Shown here: positions 9,501 through 16,192 of the stretch, in pieces
Layout of the letters: the number at the start of each line of letters is the position of its first letter
Numbering within the stretch: position 1 is the stretch's first letter
Notes under the pieces: model-generated
Database searches by the model: none
The model's input: only the letters and a program-made list of their open reading frames with translations
What the model was told of the DNA's origin: nothing
DNA from: Neoluteolibacter marinus
Lineage (GTDB): Bacteria > Verrucomicrobiota > Verrucomicrobiia > Verrucomicrobiales > Akkermansiaceae
NCBI RefSeq assembly: GCF_014904755.1
Contig: NZ_JACZFQ010000076.1
Span: forward strand, 1-64,000
Length of the DNA: 64,000 nt
Direction of reading: 5' to 3'
Made by a program: the position numbers and the translations under genes

Positions 9501-10451
9501 CGCCTGACCCTGCCGGCCGGGGCTTCGCTCTACAACGTGATCGTCAACGAGGACGGGGTGGCGCTGGTGCGCGAGGGCGAGGACTGGTTGTTTCATGTCC
9601 ACCCGGCCCCCGAGGGCGACCGGCCGGCCTCGGTGCGTTTCGTCTATGCGACCGGCGCGGCCAGCGACACCGTCCTCGACGGGCCGATGCTGGATGTTCC
9701 GCTGGAGAACCTCTCGTGGCATGTGATCCTTCCGGAGGGATGGAAGCTGGCCGACCACCGCGGCGACTTCGAGCTGGAGGAGCAGGAGGCCGGCGCCGCC
9801 GTCGAGGACTACAGCAGCTTCGTCTCCCGGAAGCGGGCAGCTGGCAAGCAGGAGGCGGTCGCATTGCTCGACCAGGCGAACAAGTGGTTGAGCGCCGGCG
9901 AGCAGGACAAGGCGGGCCAGGCGCTGAGCAAGGCCGCCCGCAACGGCTTGCTCGACGAGGCGTCGAACGAAGACGCGCGGGTGCAACTGCGCAACCTGAA
10001 GACCCAGCAGGCGACACTGGCGCTGAACACTCGGCGCCAGAGACTCTACCTGGACAACCGCTTCGAGTTGCCGGGAGGCAATGCCCAGCTGGAACAAGCG
10101 GCGGAGGAAAATCCCCTGCTTCAGGGGAACCTGAACTACGATCCGAAGCAGTTCGACCGGCTGCTCGAAGGCAACAGCATCGACGAGAACGCGGCGATGA
10201 AAGCCATCGCGAACCGGATCGTCAGCCAGCAGCTGGCCGCGGATCCCGCCCCTGCCGCACTGGACGTGACGCTGGCGGAGCGCGGCACCGTGCTGAATTT
10301 CAAGCGCAGCGTGCAGGTCGACGGCGACAAGCCGATGCGTTTGGTGCTGGAAATCGAGCCCGAGCAGCCGAAGGGCTGGATCTTCGGGCTGATCGTCAGC
10401 CTCCTGCTGGCGGGGCTGTTGTCGCAACTGTTCCGGGTGCGGGCGGCCTGA
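3558..10451 (+). CDS. Giant twin-ectodomain membrane protein (2297 aa), unknown function
   Basis: No family was recognised. The protein has two large beta-rich halves. Half 1 runs from about residue 65 to 1075. Several membrane segments follow (about 1078-1120, 1155-1180, 1195-1240), then a hydrophobic stretch ending in an Ala-rich cleavage-like site (about 1247-1266, AGMARGE). Half 2 runs to about 2270, and a last helix sits at about 2273-2292. A helical, charged region lies at about 2070-2200. Half 2 therefore looks like a second exported protein fused behind the first. The start is uncertain. GTG 3558 has a TTAGAC box just upstream; ATG 3579 is an alternative; and TTG 3720 would give a compact signal peptide (LRYFAAAALLGLCPAQ then DEK). 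Codons 22-57 are contributed by an inverted-repeat element, described separately. It follows the vWA gene, and the two likely form one envelope system. That is inference. Confidence 0.7.
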   Translation: MNLPIKTMTTEPASSRSRAAGSSATLQVAKGVCPKQEIGEVSGLRSRACSQLAKLRYFAAAALLGLCPAQDEKIVLVPVDKEKPVPLFFSAETGTVIQAGTGRVDETITAKLRVHQGRPEVMSLGLTGEGEVTGVTGEGLKTWTVRREADGRRFLDLKPALPEDLKAEVPKEFTFTITGLIEEPEQALDLLLPAPGDAVGFSSDITLEGIGDAVARVLAAEGLAAVKGTQGSDRFNGSGTARLNVKVELKGASPRAVDLGKAELEGRVFEDGNSISFVLKGEVQVVKAGEAVDLLEGVALSGEASGDGWFTRLKKVGDQYVHELVGEREGYFPIALAFEAPLGRQGDWRRVDFRLHGGAVVPVTLAGLDGSVSFKADEAVVPERRGDGWTGFLPATGRASLAWKSGRKEGDGALFFSSSEVAELRVGAGLARRYSKIGFRVLQGKLEDLKIRVDGDGEILAVKGPQVLAWSVSEDNGARMLDVRLSRPIEGDGEIEIEAQAALGSFPAKLSPPRFSPQGTLRHSGYLRVANDGAVRIEVGATEGLMQLSPAQFPWVKKEDSFRQVFVYRFPSAEHAYEIAADQVLPEVSVNEVTIHELGETDRRILADLELDIREAPLREWSVLVPADFAVASVEGQGVADYSLASDAANGARELKVLFDQAMIGRRLISLKLEKNLAAAAGDWELPVLGHPEAKSSRGFVGVVVAPGFRAVPGATEGLAETPPDYFPKKQPGLQQAFRIRDGKWSATMKVEALGQSVQADVFHLYSLKEGAVTGSVLVNYFVVGAPASQWRIRVPETLGNVEVTGQSVGRDWRREGDVLIIPLARPVLGAGTVLVTFEQPMSARGGELSPGEVRPLDVQSERGHVQVISPLQVNYEVTRSEGAVLKLDASELPTEYRLLSSAPTLAAWQYTAGDVSIGMKIDWYEPGETVGQVVDFAKLASRISRDGQVVTDARFFVKSRGRSVLRLDLPEGAVLWETKVGGESANARQDGNQTLVPLPAKADPNEPVEVVLRYGMQGGKANSPELAAPVLAAPTVIGEWTVRGDEGRRLVPRGAAKPVRPVMTETGLEWISSRGRVVTLLLLLGVALGAFVGRFAKLRGLSVLLFLAAGCGACVMALKAMENRRVNIATLEYNTPVVPPGEKVVLEIGNVAPWQAMVNGFGVFLMVAGGALLVTRAVTRLQRGPSKLPDGVGPYLKYAGVAGVALLSVGILAQRMGAVVFFGALGVVLLGRALPGIVALSRKSAPVAATALVFLAAAGMARGEILPAESMVHSWRIADGRLNGELEIQARGEVDDRVLLLTAPGVLSSFHGDGWKVVKAPFGDQEAYYLVATEPGPKSGHATFEMPLPAPQNGWELPSGPAAVQRVRVTWNQEGWEFVSPRAAKITPVLVQGGSGAELVLGPADRIQLQARPMRRDASDEETQFYVETSDLYLPGPGVVGGRHLVSVRPSRGVVRELVVAIPEGFTVGEVGDGPVGSWRFNPETRELKVAVEPAQEQPFAFSIGTQRGTATLPVDLKLSPLVVRGAAGSVGLLGLAFGDEAQAEAVTAAGMSVVNLDDFTAKLLPRDREGRPLAVLHRAYRHGDGEASLSLKVAPVAAELRAETKQTLSLGDDRMVLAVDLTASITRAGLFKLALEVPADFEIESVTGPALAHWAESTEEGVRLLNLHLNGKTLGEQAFAITLAAPAPGAQASWSVPRVLLRGATRQTGTLTVVPDRGLQVRSVSRAKVSQLDPREAGVPRPGALAFKLLQSDWSLALAIAKLDPWVTAQVLHEVTLREGQTLSRVRLAYRIENAAMKTLRVRIPGLDEAAAGTLRASGPAVGDFVPVTGEEGLWEIRFQRGIAGATTVDVEFQQAAESKVQVTPLEPVEVRQASYFVTLRTGGRLEIGASDLPRGWQRSDWGVVPQALRESPSAQAPAAVFRVAEAEGPLGVELKRHDLANALQLRVEEGTLTTLVSPDGAALTAVDLKVRVVEKGTLRLTLPAGASLYNVIVNEDGVALVREGEDWLFHVHPAPEGDRPASVRFVYATGAASDTVLDGPMLDVPLENLSWHVILPEGWKLADHRGDFELEEQEAGAAVEDYSSFVSRKRAAGKQEAVALLDQANKWLSAGEQDKAGQALSKAARNGLLDEASNEDARVQLRNLKTQQATLALNTRRQRLYLDNRFELPGGNAQLEQAAEENPLLQGNLNYDPKQFDRLLEGNSIDENAAMKAIANRIVSQQLAADPAPAALDVTLAERGTVLNFKRSVQVDGDKPMRLVLEIEPEQPKGWIFGLIVSLLLAGLLSQLFRVRAA
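3620..3730. repeat. 111-bp REP-like inverted-repeat element inside a coding region
   Basis: The outer arms 3620-3646 and 3704-3730 are perfect 27-bp inverted copies. Each arm is itself a hairpin, CGCAACTT-TGC-AAGTTGCG. The 57-base centre shows no recognisable gene. The element is exactly 37 codons long and keeps the reading frame of the 2297-residue protein, where it supplies part of the region before the signal-peptide core. The palindrome-in-palindrome structure is typical of REP/BIME-type elements; no transposase is nearby. Confidence 0.85.
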
Positions 10452-10482
10452 ACCGATCCGCTCGCCTTGCAATCGTCCCGGA

Positions 10483-10507
10483 GCGCACCGTTCAAGTCGC
10501 GGTGCGC
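10483..10507. terminator. Bidirectional hairpin between convergent genes
   Basis: GCGCACC (10483-10489) pairs with GGTGCGC (10501-10507) around an 11-base loop, between the convergent 2297-residue gene and the SHD1-like gene. There is no T-run on either side, so it may be a Rho-dependent end or an eroded member of the GGAGCGCC-type repeat seen at other convergent ends. Confidence 0.35.
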
Positions 10508-10524
10508 CGGGGCGATCCGCCCGG

Positions 10525-11256
10525 CTATTCGTAGGGTTCGAGCTCCTTGTTGAGGACCTTGTTGAGATCGACCTTGGTCAGGCGCTCGGCCTTGGCGGGT
10601 TCGTTTTCGAGCATCGAGCGGAGGGCGGGATCGGAGGTCTTGGCGTGGAGCACATTGCCCGCTTCATCCATGAGTACCAACAGATAACCATCGTATTGGA
10701 ATCCGCCGATGTTGCCGGAACCCTTCTTGTCGGAGTCGAAGCTTGTCTTGAATCCGGCCACGGCCACTTCAAACAAACCGCGGGCGGCGATCTGGCAGTC
10801 GAAGGTTTTCCGGGCCATCACCTTGTATTCGTCCGGGCTGCTGCGGTCGCGGCCGAAGTAGGTCATGTAACCCTTCGACTTGGGAAGATCGCGCATCCCG
10901 AGATTGCGGATGGAGACCTTGGTCGAGACGGTCTGGTCGACCATGTAGTAGCCCTTCTTGTCGCGCTTCTTCGAGACGGACACGGTGACGTCGAGCTTCG
11001 GCGGCCGGGGCTTCAGGTCCTTTGCCTCCTCGAGGATCTTGGCCTGGGAGTCGGCGTCGAACTTGCCGATCGCCAGGCTGTGCTCCTTGCCGCCTTTTTC
11101 ACCGGTGGTGGCGAAGGTGACCACGTCGTCGGCGACTTCGAGAAGTTCAATGTGCAAGGCGCGGCCCTGCTCGTTCTTCACCTCGAAGGTGGGTCCGGCA
11201 AGCAGGGCACATGTGGAAAGCAATCCAAGGGAGAGGACATGGAACGGACTTTTCAT
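10525..11256 (-). CDS. Secreted SHD1-like protein of unknown function (243 aa)
   Basis: An N-terminal signal peptide (MKSPFHVLSLGLLSTCALLAG) precedes an SHD1-like segment at about residues 23-75 (FEVKNEQGRALHIELLEV...). This short beta-rich module is very common in exported proteins of Verrucomicrobiota and Planctomycetota. The remaining ~165 residues are beta-rich with a basic linker (SKKRDKKGYY) and match no family I can name. It lies downstream of argH on the same strand, but a terminator-like hairpin separates them, so it is probably transcribed alone. Two other proteins in the window (52876 and 54143) carry the same kind of N-terminal module. The likely location is the periplasm or outer envelope. 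Confidence 0.7.
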   Translation of the reverse strand: MKSPFHVLSLGLLSTCALLAGPTFEVKNEQGRALHIELLEVADDVVTFATTGEKGGKEHSLAIGKFDADSQAKILEEAKDLKPRPPKLDVTVSVSKKRDKKGYYMVDQTVSTKVSIRNLGMRDLPKSKGYMTYFGRDRSSPDEYKVMARKTFDCQIAARGLFEVAVAGFKTSFDSDKKGSGNIGGFQYDGYLLVLMDEAGNVLHAKTSDPALRSMLENEPAKAERLTKVDLNKVLNKELEPYE

Positions 11257-11298
11257 TGCGGCATTCCCCTATCTCAGAATGTCGACAGGAAGAAGTGC

Positions 11299-11327
11299 AA
11301 AATGGACGTCCGATTGGAAGCGGACGT
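11299..11327 (-). terminator. Intrinsic terminator after argH
   Basis: On the minus strand, two bases after the argH stop, ACGTCCG pairs perfectly with CGGACGT (11306-11312 and 11321-11327) around an 8-base loop. A short TTTT run (11299-11302) follows. This is the most conventional terminator seen in the window, though the T-run is short. Confidence 0.55.
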
Positions 11328-11328
11328 A

Positions 11329-12678
11329 TCAGCCGCGTTTCCAGCGGCCGATCTCCGCGGTGACATTTTCGACCGACGGCGCGCCGGGGTTGGTGCGGGC
11401 GGCGAGGGCGCGCTGCAGGTCGAAGACGCTGGCGGCATCGGCGGTGTAGGCCGGGTCGATGGCAGGCAGGTCGAGCTGGTCGAGCGGGGTGCCGGTCTTC
11501 ACGGATTCGGCGACGGCCTTGCCGACGAGCTCGTGGGCGTGGCGGAAGGGAACGCCCTGCTTGACCAGCCAGTCGGCGAGGTCGGTGGCGAGCAGCATCG
11601 GGTCCGAGGCGGCGGCGAGGCAACGATCCTCGCGGACCTCCATGGCGGCGATCATCTCGGTGTTGACGGCGAGCACCAGCTTGAGGGTGTCGATCGAGTC
11701 GAACAGCGGCGGCTTGTCCTCCTGCAGGTCGCGGTTGTAGGTGAGCGGCAGGCCCTTCACGGCGACCAGCAGGTTCATCAGGTTGCCGACCAGGCGGCCG
11801 GTCTTGCCGCGGGTGAGCTCGCAGACGTCGGGGTTCTTCTTCTGCGGCATCAGCGAGGAGCCGGTGGTGTGGGCGTCGGAAAAGACGACGAAGCCGAACT
11901 CGGCGCTGCACCAGAGGATGAGATCCTCGCTGAGGCGCGACAGGTGGACGCCGCAGAGGCCGGTGGCGAAGAGGGTCTCGGCGATGTAGTCGCGGTCGGC
12001 GATGGCGTCCATCGAGTTGGTGGTGACGCCGTCGAAGCCGAGTTCCGCGGCGATGGCGCGGCGGTCGAGGTTGATGGTCGATCCGGCGAGGGCACCGGAG
12101 CCGAGCGGGGAGACGTTGAGGCGCTTGCGGGCGTCGGCGAGACGGCCCTTGTCGCGCTCCAGCATCTCGACGTAGGCGAGCAGGTGGTGGCCGACGGTGA
12201 CCGGCTGGCCGCGCTGGAGGTGGGTGTAGCCGGGGATCACGGTGCCGGCGTACTTTTCAGCGCGGTCGAGGAGGGCGGCCTGAAGGCCGGAGAGGTCGGC
12301 GATCAGGCCGTCGATCTCGGTGCGGCAGTAGAGGCGGGTGTCGGTGGCGACCTGGTCGTTGCGGGAGCGGGCGGTGTGGAGCTTGGCCCCGGCGGCGCCG
12401 ATGCGCTTGGTGAGCTCGGCCTCGATGTTCATGTGGATGTCCTCGAGCGAGGTTTTGAACTCGAAGCGGCCGGCCTCGATGTCGCCTTTGATTTCGAGCA
12501 GGCCCTTCTCGATGGCCGAGAATTCGTCGGCGGTCAGCAGGCCGGCGTTCAGCTGCGCCCGGGCGTGGGCGATCGAGCCGGCGATGTCGTGCGGGAAGAG
12601 GCGCCAGTCGTAGCTGATCGACTCACCGAACTGTTGGACGAGGGACGAGGTTTCCTGGGCAAAGCGGCCTTTCCACAT
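11329..12678 (-). CDS. argH: Argininosuccinate lyase
   Basis: Catalyses the last step of arginine synthesis, cleaving argininosuccinate to arginine and fumarate in the cytoplasm as a homotetramer. The 449 residues are near the usual length (about 460). Visible family motifs are MWKGRFA at the N-terminus, TARSRNDQVATD near residue 104, and the fumarase/aspartase superfamily signature GSSLMPQKKNPD near residue 275, which carries the catalytic loop serine. ATG 12678 fits the family start, and a TAGCTC box lies seven bases upstream. It is the third gene after fur and a small ORF on the minus strand, but has a promoter-like sequence of its own. No other arg gene is in the window. Confidence 0.96.
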   Translation of the reverse strand: MWKGRFAQETSSLVQQFGESISYDWRLFPHDIAGSIAHARAQLNAGLLTADEFSAIEKGLLEIKGDIEAGRFEFKTSLEDIHMNIEAELTKRIGAAGAKLHTARSRNDQVATDTRLYCRTEIDGLIADLSGLQAALLDRAEKYAGTVIPGYTHLQRGQPVTVGHHLLAYVEMLERDKGRLADARKRLNVSPLGSGALAGSTINLDRRAIAAELGFDGVTTNSMDAIADRDYIAETLFATGLCGVHLSRLSEDLILWCSAEFGFVVFSDAHTTGSSLMPQKKNPDVCELTRGKTGRLVGNLMNLLVAVKGLPLTYNRDLQEDKPPLFDSIDTLKLVLAVNTEMIAAMEVREDRCLAAASDPMLLATDLADWLVKQGVPFRHAHELVGKAVAESVKTGTPLDQLDLPAIDPAYTADAASVFDLQRALAARTNPGAPSVENVTAEIGRWKRG

Positions 12679-12685
12679 GACGGCG

Positions 12686-12715
12686 GAGCTAGCGGCGGGC
12701 GGGCCCGGCTAGCAA
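12686..12715 (-). promoter_or_regulatory. Candidate argH promoter
   Basis: On the minus strand a TTGCTA box (12710-12715) and a TAGCTC box (12686-12691) are 18 bases apart, and the latter ends seven bases before the argH ATG. If used, the mRNA would be nearly leaderless. The geometry resembles that before apt, asnS and the ArsC-like gene. Confidence 0.35.
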
Positions 12716-12734
12716 GGGAAAAGGGTGCGCCGGA

Positions 12735-12989
12735 TCACAGGCTTTCGGGGTACCAGACGGTAACGAAGACGGCGCTGGCGTTGTCGCCGGAGGAGGCCGA
12801 GCCGTTGCTGATCGAGACAATCTCGATGCCCGGGTGGCTGTTCATCCAGGCTTCGGCCTTGCGATGGGCATCCTCGATCTGCTCGAGCAGCAGTTTCGGG
12901 CCGGCGAGGCGGATCCCGCCGGCGAACTGGCCGATGAAGATCGCGTGGCGGATGCCGGAGACCGCGGGGAGGGGAGGCGGGGTGGCCAT
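12735..12989 (-). CDS. Small conserved-looking protein between fur and argH (84 aa)
   Basis: This 84-residue soluble protein starts at ATG 12989, four bases after the fur stop, so it is translated from the fur transcript. No signal peptide or membrane segment is present. The sequence has a beta strand (AIFIGQFAGGIRL), an amphipathic helix (LLEQIEDAHRKAEAWMNSH) and a second strand pair (IEIVSISNGSASS, AVFVTVWYP), an alpha/beta fold of ferredoxin-like size. I do not recognise a family. Its tight coupling with fur and its GC-rich codon use support a real gene. Confidence 0.6.
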   Translation of the reverse strand: MATPPPLPAVSGIRHAIFIGQFAGGIRLAGPKLLLEQIEDAHRKAEAWMNSHPGIEIVSISNGSASSGDNASAVFVTVWYPESL

Positions 12990-12993
12990 GGGG

Positions 12994-13494
12994 CTAGCGC
13001 TTGCGGGCGGGCAGCCGCTTGCCGGTGACCCGGGCCTTGATCAGGTTCGGGCAGACGCCCTTGGTGCGGAGTTGTTCACAGCAGGCCTCGATCTTGATCG
13101 ACTGGCGGACCGGGCGGAAGCCCATGCGGCGGCTGAGGCAGTCGTTGAGCAGCTCGAGATGGGAGTCGGAGAACTCGACGACCTTGCCGCAGTCGATGCA
13201 GACCAAATGGTTGTGGCTCGGCTTGTCGAAGAAGTTCGGGTCGTAGGTCTTGAGGTCGCCGCCGAGGTCGATCTCGTGCAGCAGCCCGGCTTCGACCAGC
13301 AGCGAGATGGTGCGGTAAACGGTGGCGCGGGAGACTCCGGCGTTGGCCTTGCGCGCGCGCTCGAAGAGTTCCTCGGACGTGAAGTGCTCGTCGCTGGCGA
13401 AGGCGGTACGCACGATGGCGTCGCGCTGGGGGGTGCGCCGCAGGCCTTTTTTGCGGATGAACGCGTCGAGTTTGTCGAGAATGGCCTGATCCAC
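12994..13494 (-). CDS. Fur-family metal-dependent transcriptional repressor
   Basis: A 166-residue Fur-family regulator. The winged-helix DNA-binding half (about 1-90) includes GLRRTPQRDAIV and the recognition region VSRATVYRTISLLVEAGL. The dimerisation half carries the His-rich metal site HNHLVCIDCGKVVEF, whose CxxC is the typical structural zinc ligand pair. The C-terminus has CCEQLRTKGVCPN instead of a second canonical CxxC. Whether it senses iron (Fur), zinc (Zur) or peroxide (PerR) cannot be decided from sequence. The start is GTG (cac at 13492-13494), with a TAGTTT box six bases upstream. It is first in the run fur / 84-aa protein / argH and divergent from a lipoprotein gene. Confidence 0.9.
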   Translation of the reverse strand: MDQAILDKLDAFIRKKGLRRTPQRDAIVRTAFASDEHFTSEELFERARKANAGVSRATVYRTISLLVEAGLLHEIDLGGDLKTYDPNFFDKPSHNHLVCIDCGKVVEFSDSHLELLNDCLSRRMGFRPVRQSIKIEACCEQLRTKGVCPNLIKARVTGKRLPARKR

Positions 13495-13586
13495 GCGGCG
13501 AAACTAACGGCCCGGAGGGCGCTCGGGGAAGAACGAAGCGATGATGTCGGATTTTACGGGTTGGCAAGGGGCGGCGGCTTGATTGA

Positions 13587-14060
13587 ATGCGGCTGATGAA
13601 GCTTTCGAAGGCGTGCGCCTTGTTCCTGCCTCTGACGTCCTTGCTTTCCTGCAGTTCGCCGCAGGTGCTGGACGTGCGCCCCTTCCACTTGCGCGAGATA
13701 ACGGCGGAGGACGGGGAGGACCCGATGATCGTCGGCGAGCAGCGGCGACGCCTTCACGGCGCGATCGGGGTCAACGAGCAGGCACAAAAGCTCGGATACT
13801 ATTACACCGTGCTGTGGGACGACTCCGGAAGTGGTCCCGGGGAGATCGTGTTCGAGTACCAGCAGGGTTCCACGGGCAGCAGGGTCAAGAAGCTGAGTCA
13901 CCGGATCGAGGCCGGCCAGTCGTCCGGGCGTGCGGAATTCTCGGTGACCGGCGGCGAGTACCTGCGGGACGGCAAGCCGGACCGGGTCCTGGCATGGCGT
14001 TGCCGCTTGATCCGCGACGGGCGCGAGGTGGCCAGCAGGCACTCGTATTTGTGGCAATAG
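13587..14060 (+). CDS. Small lipoprotein of unknown function (157 aa)
   Basis: A lipoprotein signal peptide with lipobox LLSC (residues about 19-22) ends at C22, so the mature protein is membrane anchored. ATG 13587 and ATG 13596 are both possible starts. The mature part is beta-rich (YYYTVLWDDSGSGPGEIVFEYQ, RAEFSVTGGEYLRDG) with a single-domain look; no family recognised. It is transcribed divergently from fur across a 92-base gap, which is a plausible Fur-controlled promoter, though no clear Fur box is visible. Confidence 0.7.
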   Translation: MRLMKLSKACALFLPLTSLLSCSSPQVLDVRPFHLREITAEDGEDPMIVGEQRRRLHGAIGVNEQAQKLGYYYTVLWDDSGSGPGEIVFEYQQGSTGSRVKKLSHRIEAGQSSGRAEFSVTGGEYLRDGKPDRVLAWRCRLIRDGREVASRHSYLWQ

Positions 14061-14146
14061 TGCCGATTTCGCGGCGATGCGCGGTTGACCGGCGGCGTTA
14101 GTGGAATCTAAGGTTACGCGGTCGCGAGGAACATCGATTTCACCGT

Positions 14147-14683
14147 GTGAGTTCGGAAAACGCTATTTTGGTCGGAGTCTTCGACGGGTTCACTTGGATT
14201 CGCTGCGAGGGGAAAGGATCATTCGTGATCAGTCCGATCATGAAGGAATGCGCGGAGTCGCGGATCTCGGCGGGCGAGCGTTGCCTGGTGGTGGACCTCG
14301 AGGCCTGCAGCGGGATGGACTCCACCTTCATGGGCCAACTGGCGAGTTTTTCGACCCGCTTGTCGAAGCTGGGTGCGCCCGACGGCATGCAGGTCGCCGG
14401 GGCGGGCGAGCGGAATCGCGCGTCGCTCGAGGATCTGGGGCTGGATTGCCTGCTAGAGATCGATCCGCCCGAGGCGGTGTGGCGGGGGCGCGAGGCCGAG
14501 ATTCGGTCCGGCCTGGAGCCGTATCAGCCGGGGCATCAGCCGGACGTCAAGGAGCGCGCGAAGCACATCCTGGAGGCGCACAAGACCTTGGCCGGCGCGA
14601 GCGAGGAGAATGCCCGGAAGTTTGCCGGGGTGGTGGGGATTCTCGAGAAAGAGGTGGCCGAGAACGAACGCAAAGCCGACTGA
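14147..14683 (+). CDS. STAS-domain protein (anti-anti-sigma factor type)
   Basis: A 178-residue protein whose first ~110 residues fit the STAS fold: a VFDGFTWIRCEGKGSF strand pair, CLVVDLEACSGMDSTFMGQLASF, and then a helix. The D-x-x-x-C-S-G-M-D-S-T segment matches the phosphorylatable loop of SpoIIAA/RsbV-type antagonists (consensus D-S-S/T), with S or T near residues 56-60 as the likely site. A helical tail (about 130-178) is extra. The GTG start at 14147 is chosen because it gives the compact STAS N-terminus. The next gene, 16 bases downstream, encodes the matching kind of phosphatase, so the pair is probably a partner-switching module. The kinase/anti-sigma partner is not in the window. 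Confidence 0.8.
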   Translation: MSSENAILVGVFDGFTWIRCEGKGSFVISPIMKECAESRISAGERCLVVDLEACSGMDSTFMGQLASFSTRLSKLGAPDGMQVAGAGERNRASLEDLGLDCLLEIDPPEAVWRGREAEIRSGLEPYQPGHQPDVKERAKHILEAHKTLAGASEENARKFAGVVGILEKEVAENERKAD

Positions 14684-14699
14684 GCGGTCGGCGAGTCGA

Positions 14700-16136
14700 A
14701 TGGAACATCTGGTCCCCTACTCCCTGCTGGTCATCGTGGTCGTCGGTCTCGGGGTCGCCTTCATCCGGTTGAGGCGGGAACTGAGTTCGAAGTCGGCGGA
14801 GTTCTTCGCGGTCGAGGGCGAGGAGCAGCGGATGTTCGCCTTCCTGCACGAGTTGGGGTCGGCGATCGGCAGCGACACCACGATGATCGGGCTCTACCGC
14901 TTGATCGTCGACGGGGTGAACCGGGTGGTCGCCGCCCGCGGCGGGGCGCTTTACCTGTTGGACGACGCCGGGGCGAACCTGCAGCCGAAGTACTTGTCCG
15001 AGGAATGTCCGCCGCTGGTCGGGGTGCCGACCGAGGTCAAGAAGAAGGCCGAGCGGGACCCGCGGGCGCTGGAGAGCCACCTGCGGCTGGCCCAGGTGCC
15101 GGTCGACGAGGGAATGCTCGGCGCGATCCTGTCGTCCGGTGAGGCCCAGGCCGTTCAGGAGGTCAAGGGGCACGAGGCATTCCGCGACGGTTTCACCCAT
15201 TTCGGTACGGATGCCTCGGCGCTGGTGGCGCCGCTCCGTCACGGCGGGAAGGATCTGGGGATCCTCGCGGTGGCGCGCATCAAGGAGGACGGGCCTTTCA
15301 CCGCCAACGACTTCGCCGTCTTCCGCACCATCGCCGAGCAGTCGGCGTTCGCGATCGGCAACGCGCTGGTCCACCGCGAGGCGAGCGAAAAGCGCCAGAT
15401 CGAAGGCGAGTTGCGCAATGCCCGGGAAGTCCAGCGCGTGCTGTTGCCCCAGGGGGAACCGGTGATCCCGGGCTACCGGGTCAGCGGCACCAACGTCCCC
15501 GCCCGGATCATCAGCGGCGACTATTACGACTACTTCGACCTCGGCGAAGGGCGTCACGGCGTGGTCATCGCCGACGTTTCAGGGAAGGGCGTGGCGGCGG
15601 GACTGCTGATGGCGATGTGCCGCAGCGTGTTGCGCTCGATGGCCGAGGAGCACCACGACCCCTCGGTGGCGCTGGCGTTGGTCAACCGCCAGCTGTTCCC
15701 GGACATCCGCGAGGACATGTTCATCAGCTTGTTTTACGCGGTCATCGAGGGCGGGGGCGGCGTGGTCAAGGTGGCGCGGGCCGGGCACGACGCGGCCCTG
15801 CTCTATCGTGCGAAGGAGCGCACGGTCTCGCTGGTCAAGCCGCCGGGCTTGGCGCTGGGGATCGATGACGGCGATGTCTTCGAGCGGGTGACCAAGGTCC
15901 ACGAGATCTTCATGAGTCCGGGCGACTGCCTGCTGTTCCACACCGACGGGGTGAAGGAAGCGATCGATGCCGACGGCACGGAATTCGGGATGGACCGCCT
16001 GCGCGATACCTTCCGCGACGGGGCCCCGCTCGGGGCCGAGGCGACGATCCTGGCGGTCGAGCGGGAGCTGGCGAGATTTGCCGGCGAGGCGCCGCAGATG
16101 GACGACGTGACGCTGGTCGCGATCGAGAAGAGGTAA
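14700..16136 (+). CDS. GAF-SpoIIE (RsbU-type) PP2C phosphatase
   Basis: 478 residues from ATG 14700. An N-terminal membrane helix (LLVIVVVGLGVAFI, about 6-22) is followed by a short linker, a GAF-type sensor domain (about 40-215) and a C-terminal SpoIIE/PP2C phosphatase domain (about 240-475). The phosphatase metal-binding acids are visible in ISGDYYDYFDL, GVVIADVSGKGVAAGLLMA and the terminal MDDVTLVAIEKR. Such enzymes dephosphorylate STAS antagonists to release sigma factors or other outputs. The STAS gene immediately upstream is the probable substrate. The GAF ligand is unknown. An in-frame upstream start (14610) would overlap the STAS gene and adds no conserved sequence. Confidence 0.88.
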   Translation: MEHLVPYSLLVIVVVGLGVAFIRLRRELSSKSAEFFAVEGEEQRMFAFLHELGSAIGSDTTMIGLYRLIVDGVNRVVAARGGALYLLDDAGANLQPKYLSEECPPLVGVPTEVKKKAERDPRALESHLRLAQVPVDEGMLGAILSSGEAQAVQEVKGHEAFRDGFTHFGTDASALVAPLRHGGKDLGILAVARIKEDGPFTANDFAVFRTIAEQSAFAIGNALVHREASEKRQIEGELRNAREVQRVLLPQGEPVIPGYRVSGTNVPARIISGDYYDYFDLGEGRHGVVIADVSGKGVAAGLLMAMCRSVLRSMAEEHHDPSVALALVNRQLFPDIREDMFISLFYAVIEGGGGVVKVARAGHDAALLYRAKERTVSLVKPPGLALGIDDGDVFERVTKVHEIFMSPGDCLLFHTDGVKEAIDADGTEFGMDRLRDTFRDGAPLGAEATILAVERELARFAGEAPQMDDVTLVAIEKR

Positions 16137-16156
16137 GTCAACCGGGACCGCGGGGG

Positions 16157-16185
16157 TTGACGCGGGCGGCGGGGAGTGGCAGTAA
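16157..16185 (+). promoter_or_regulatory. Candidate grpE-dnaJ promoter
   Basis: TTGACG (16157-16162) and CAGTAA (16180-16185) are 17 bases apart, ending seven bases before the grpE ATG at 16193. The first box is a good sigma-70-type -35; the second is weak. No CIRCE-type inverted repeat is present. Confidence 0.35.
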
Positions 16186-16192
16186 GCCGCGC

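Noticed and set aside
10645-13596. 983-residue plus-strand frame opposite argH, the 84-aa gene and fur
   Set aside because: It is an antisense frame kept open by GC-rich codon bias; argH and Fur motifs on the minus strand are complete.
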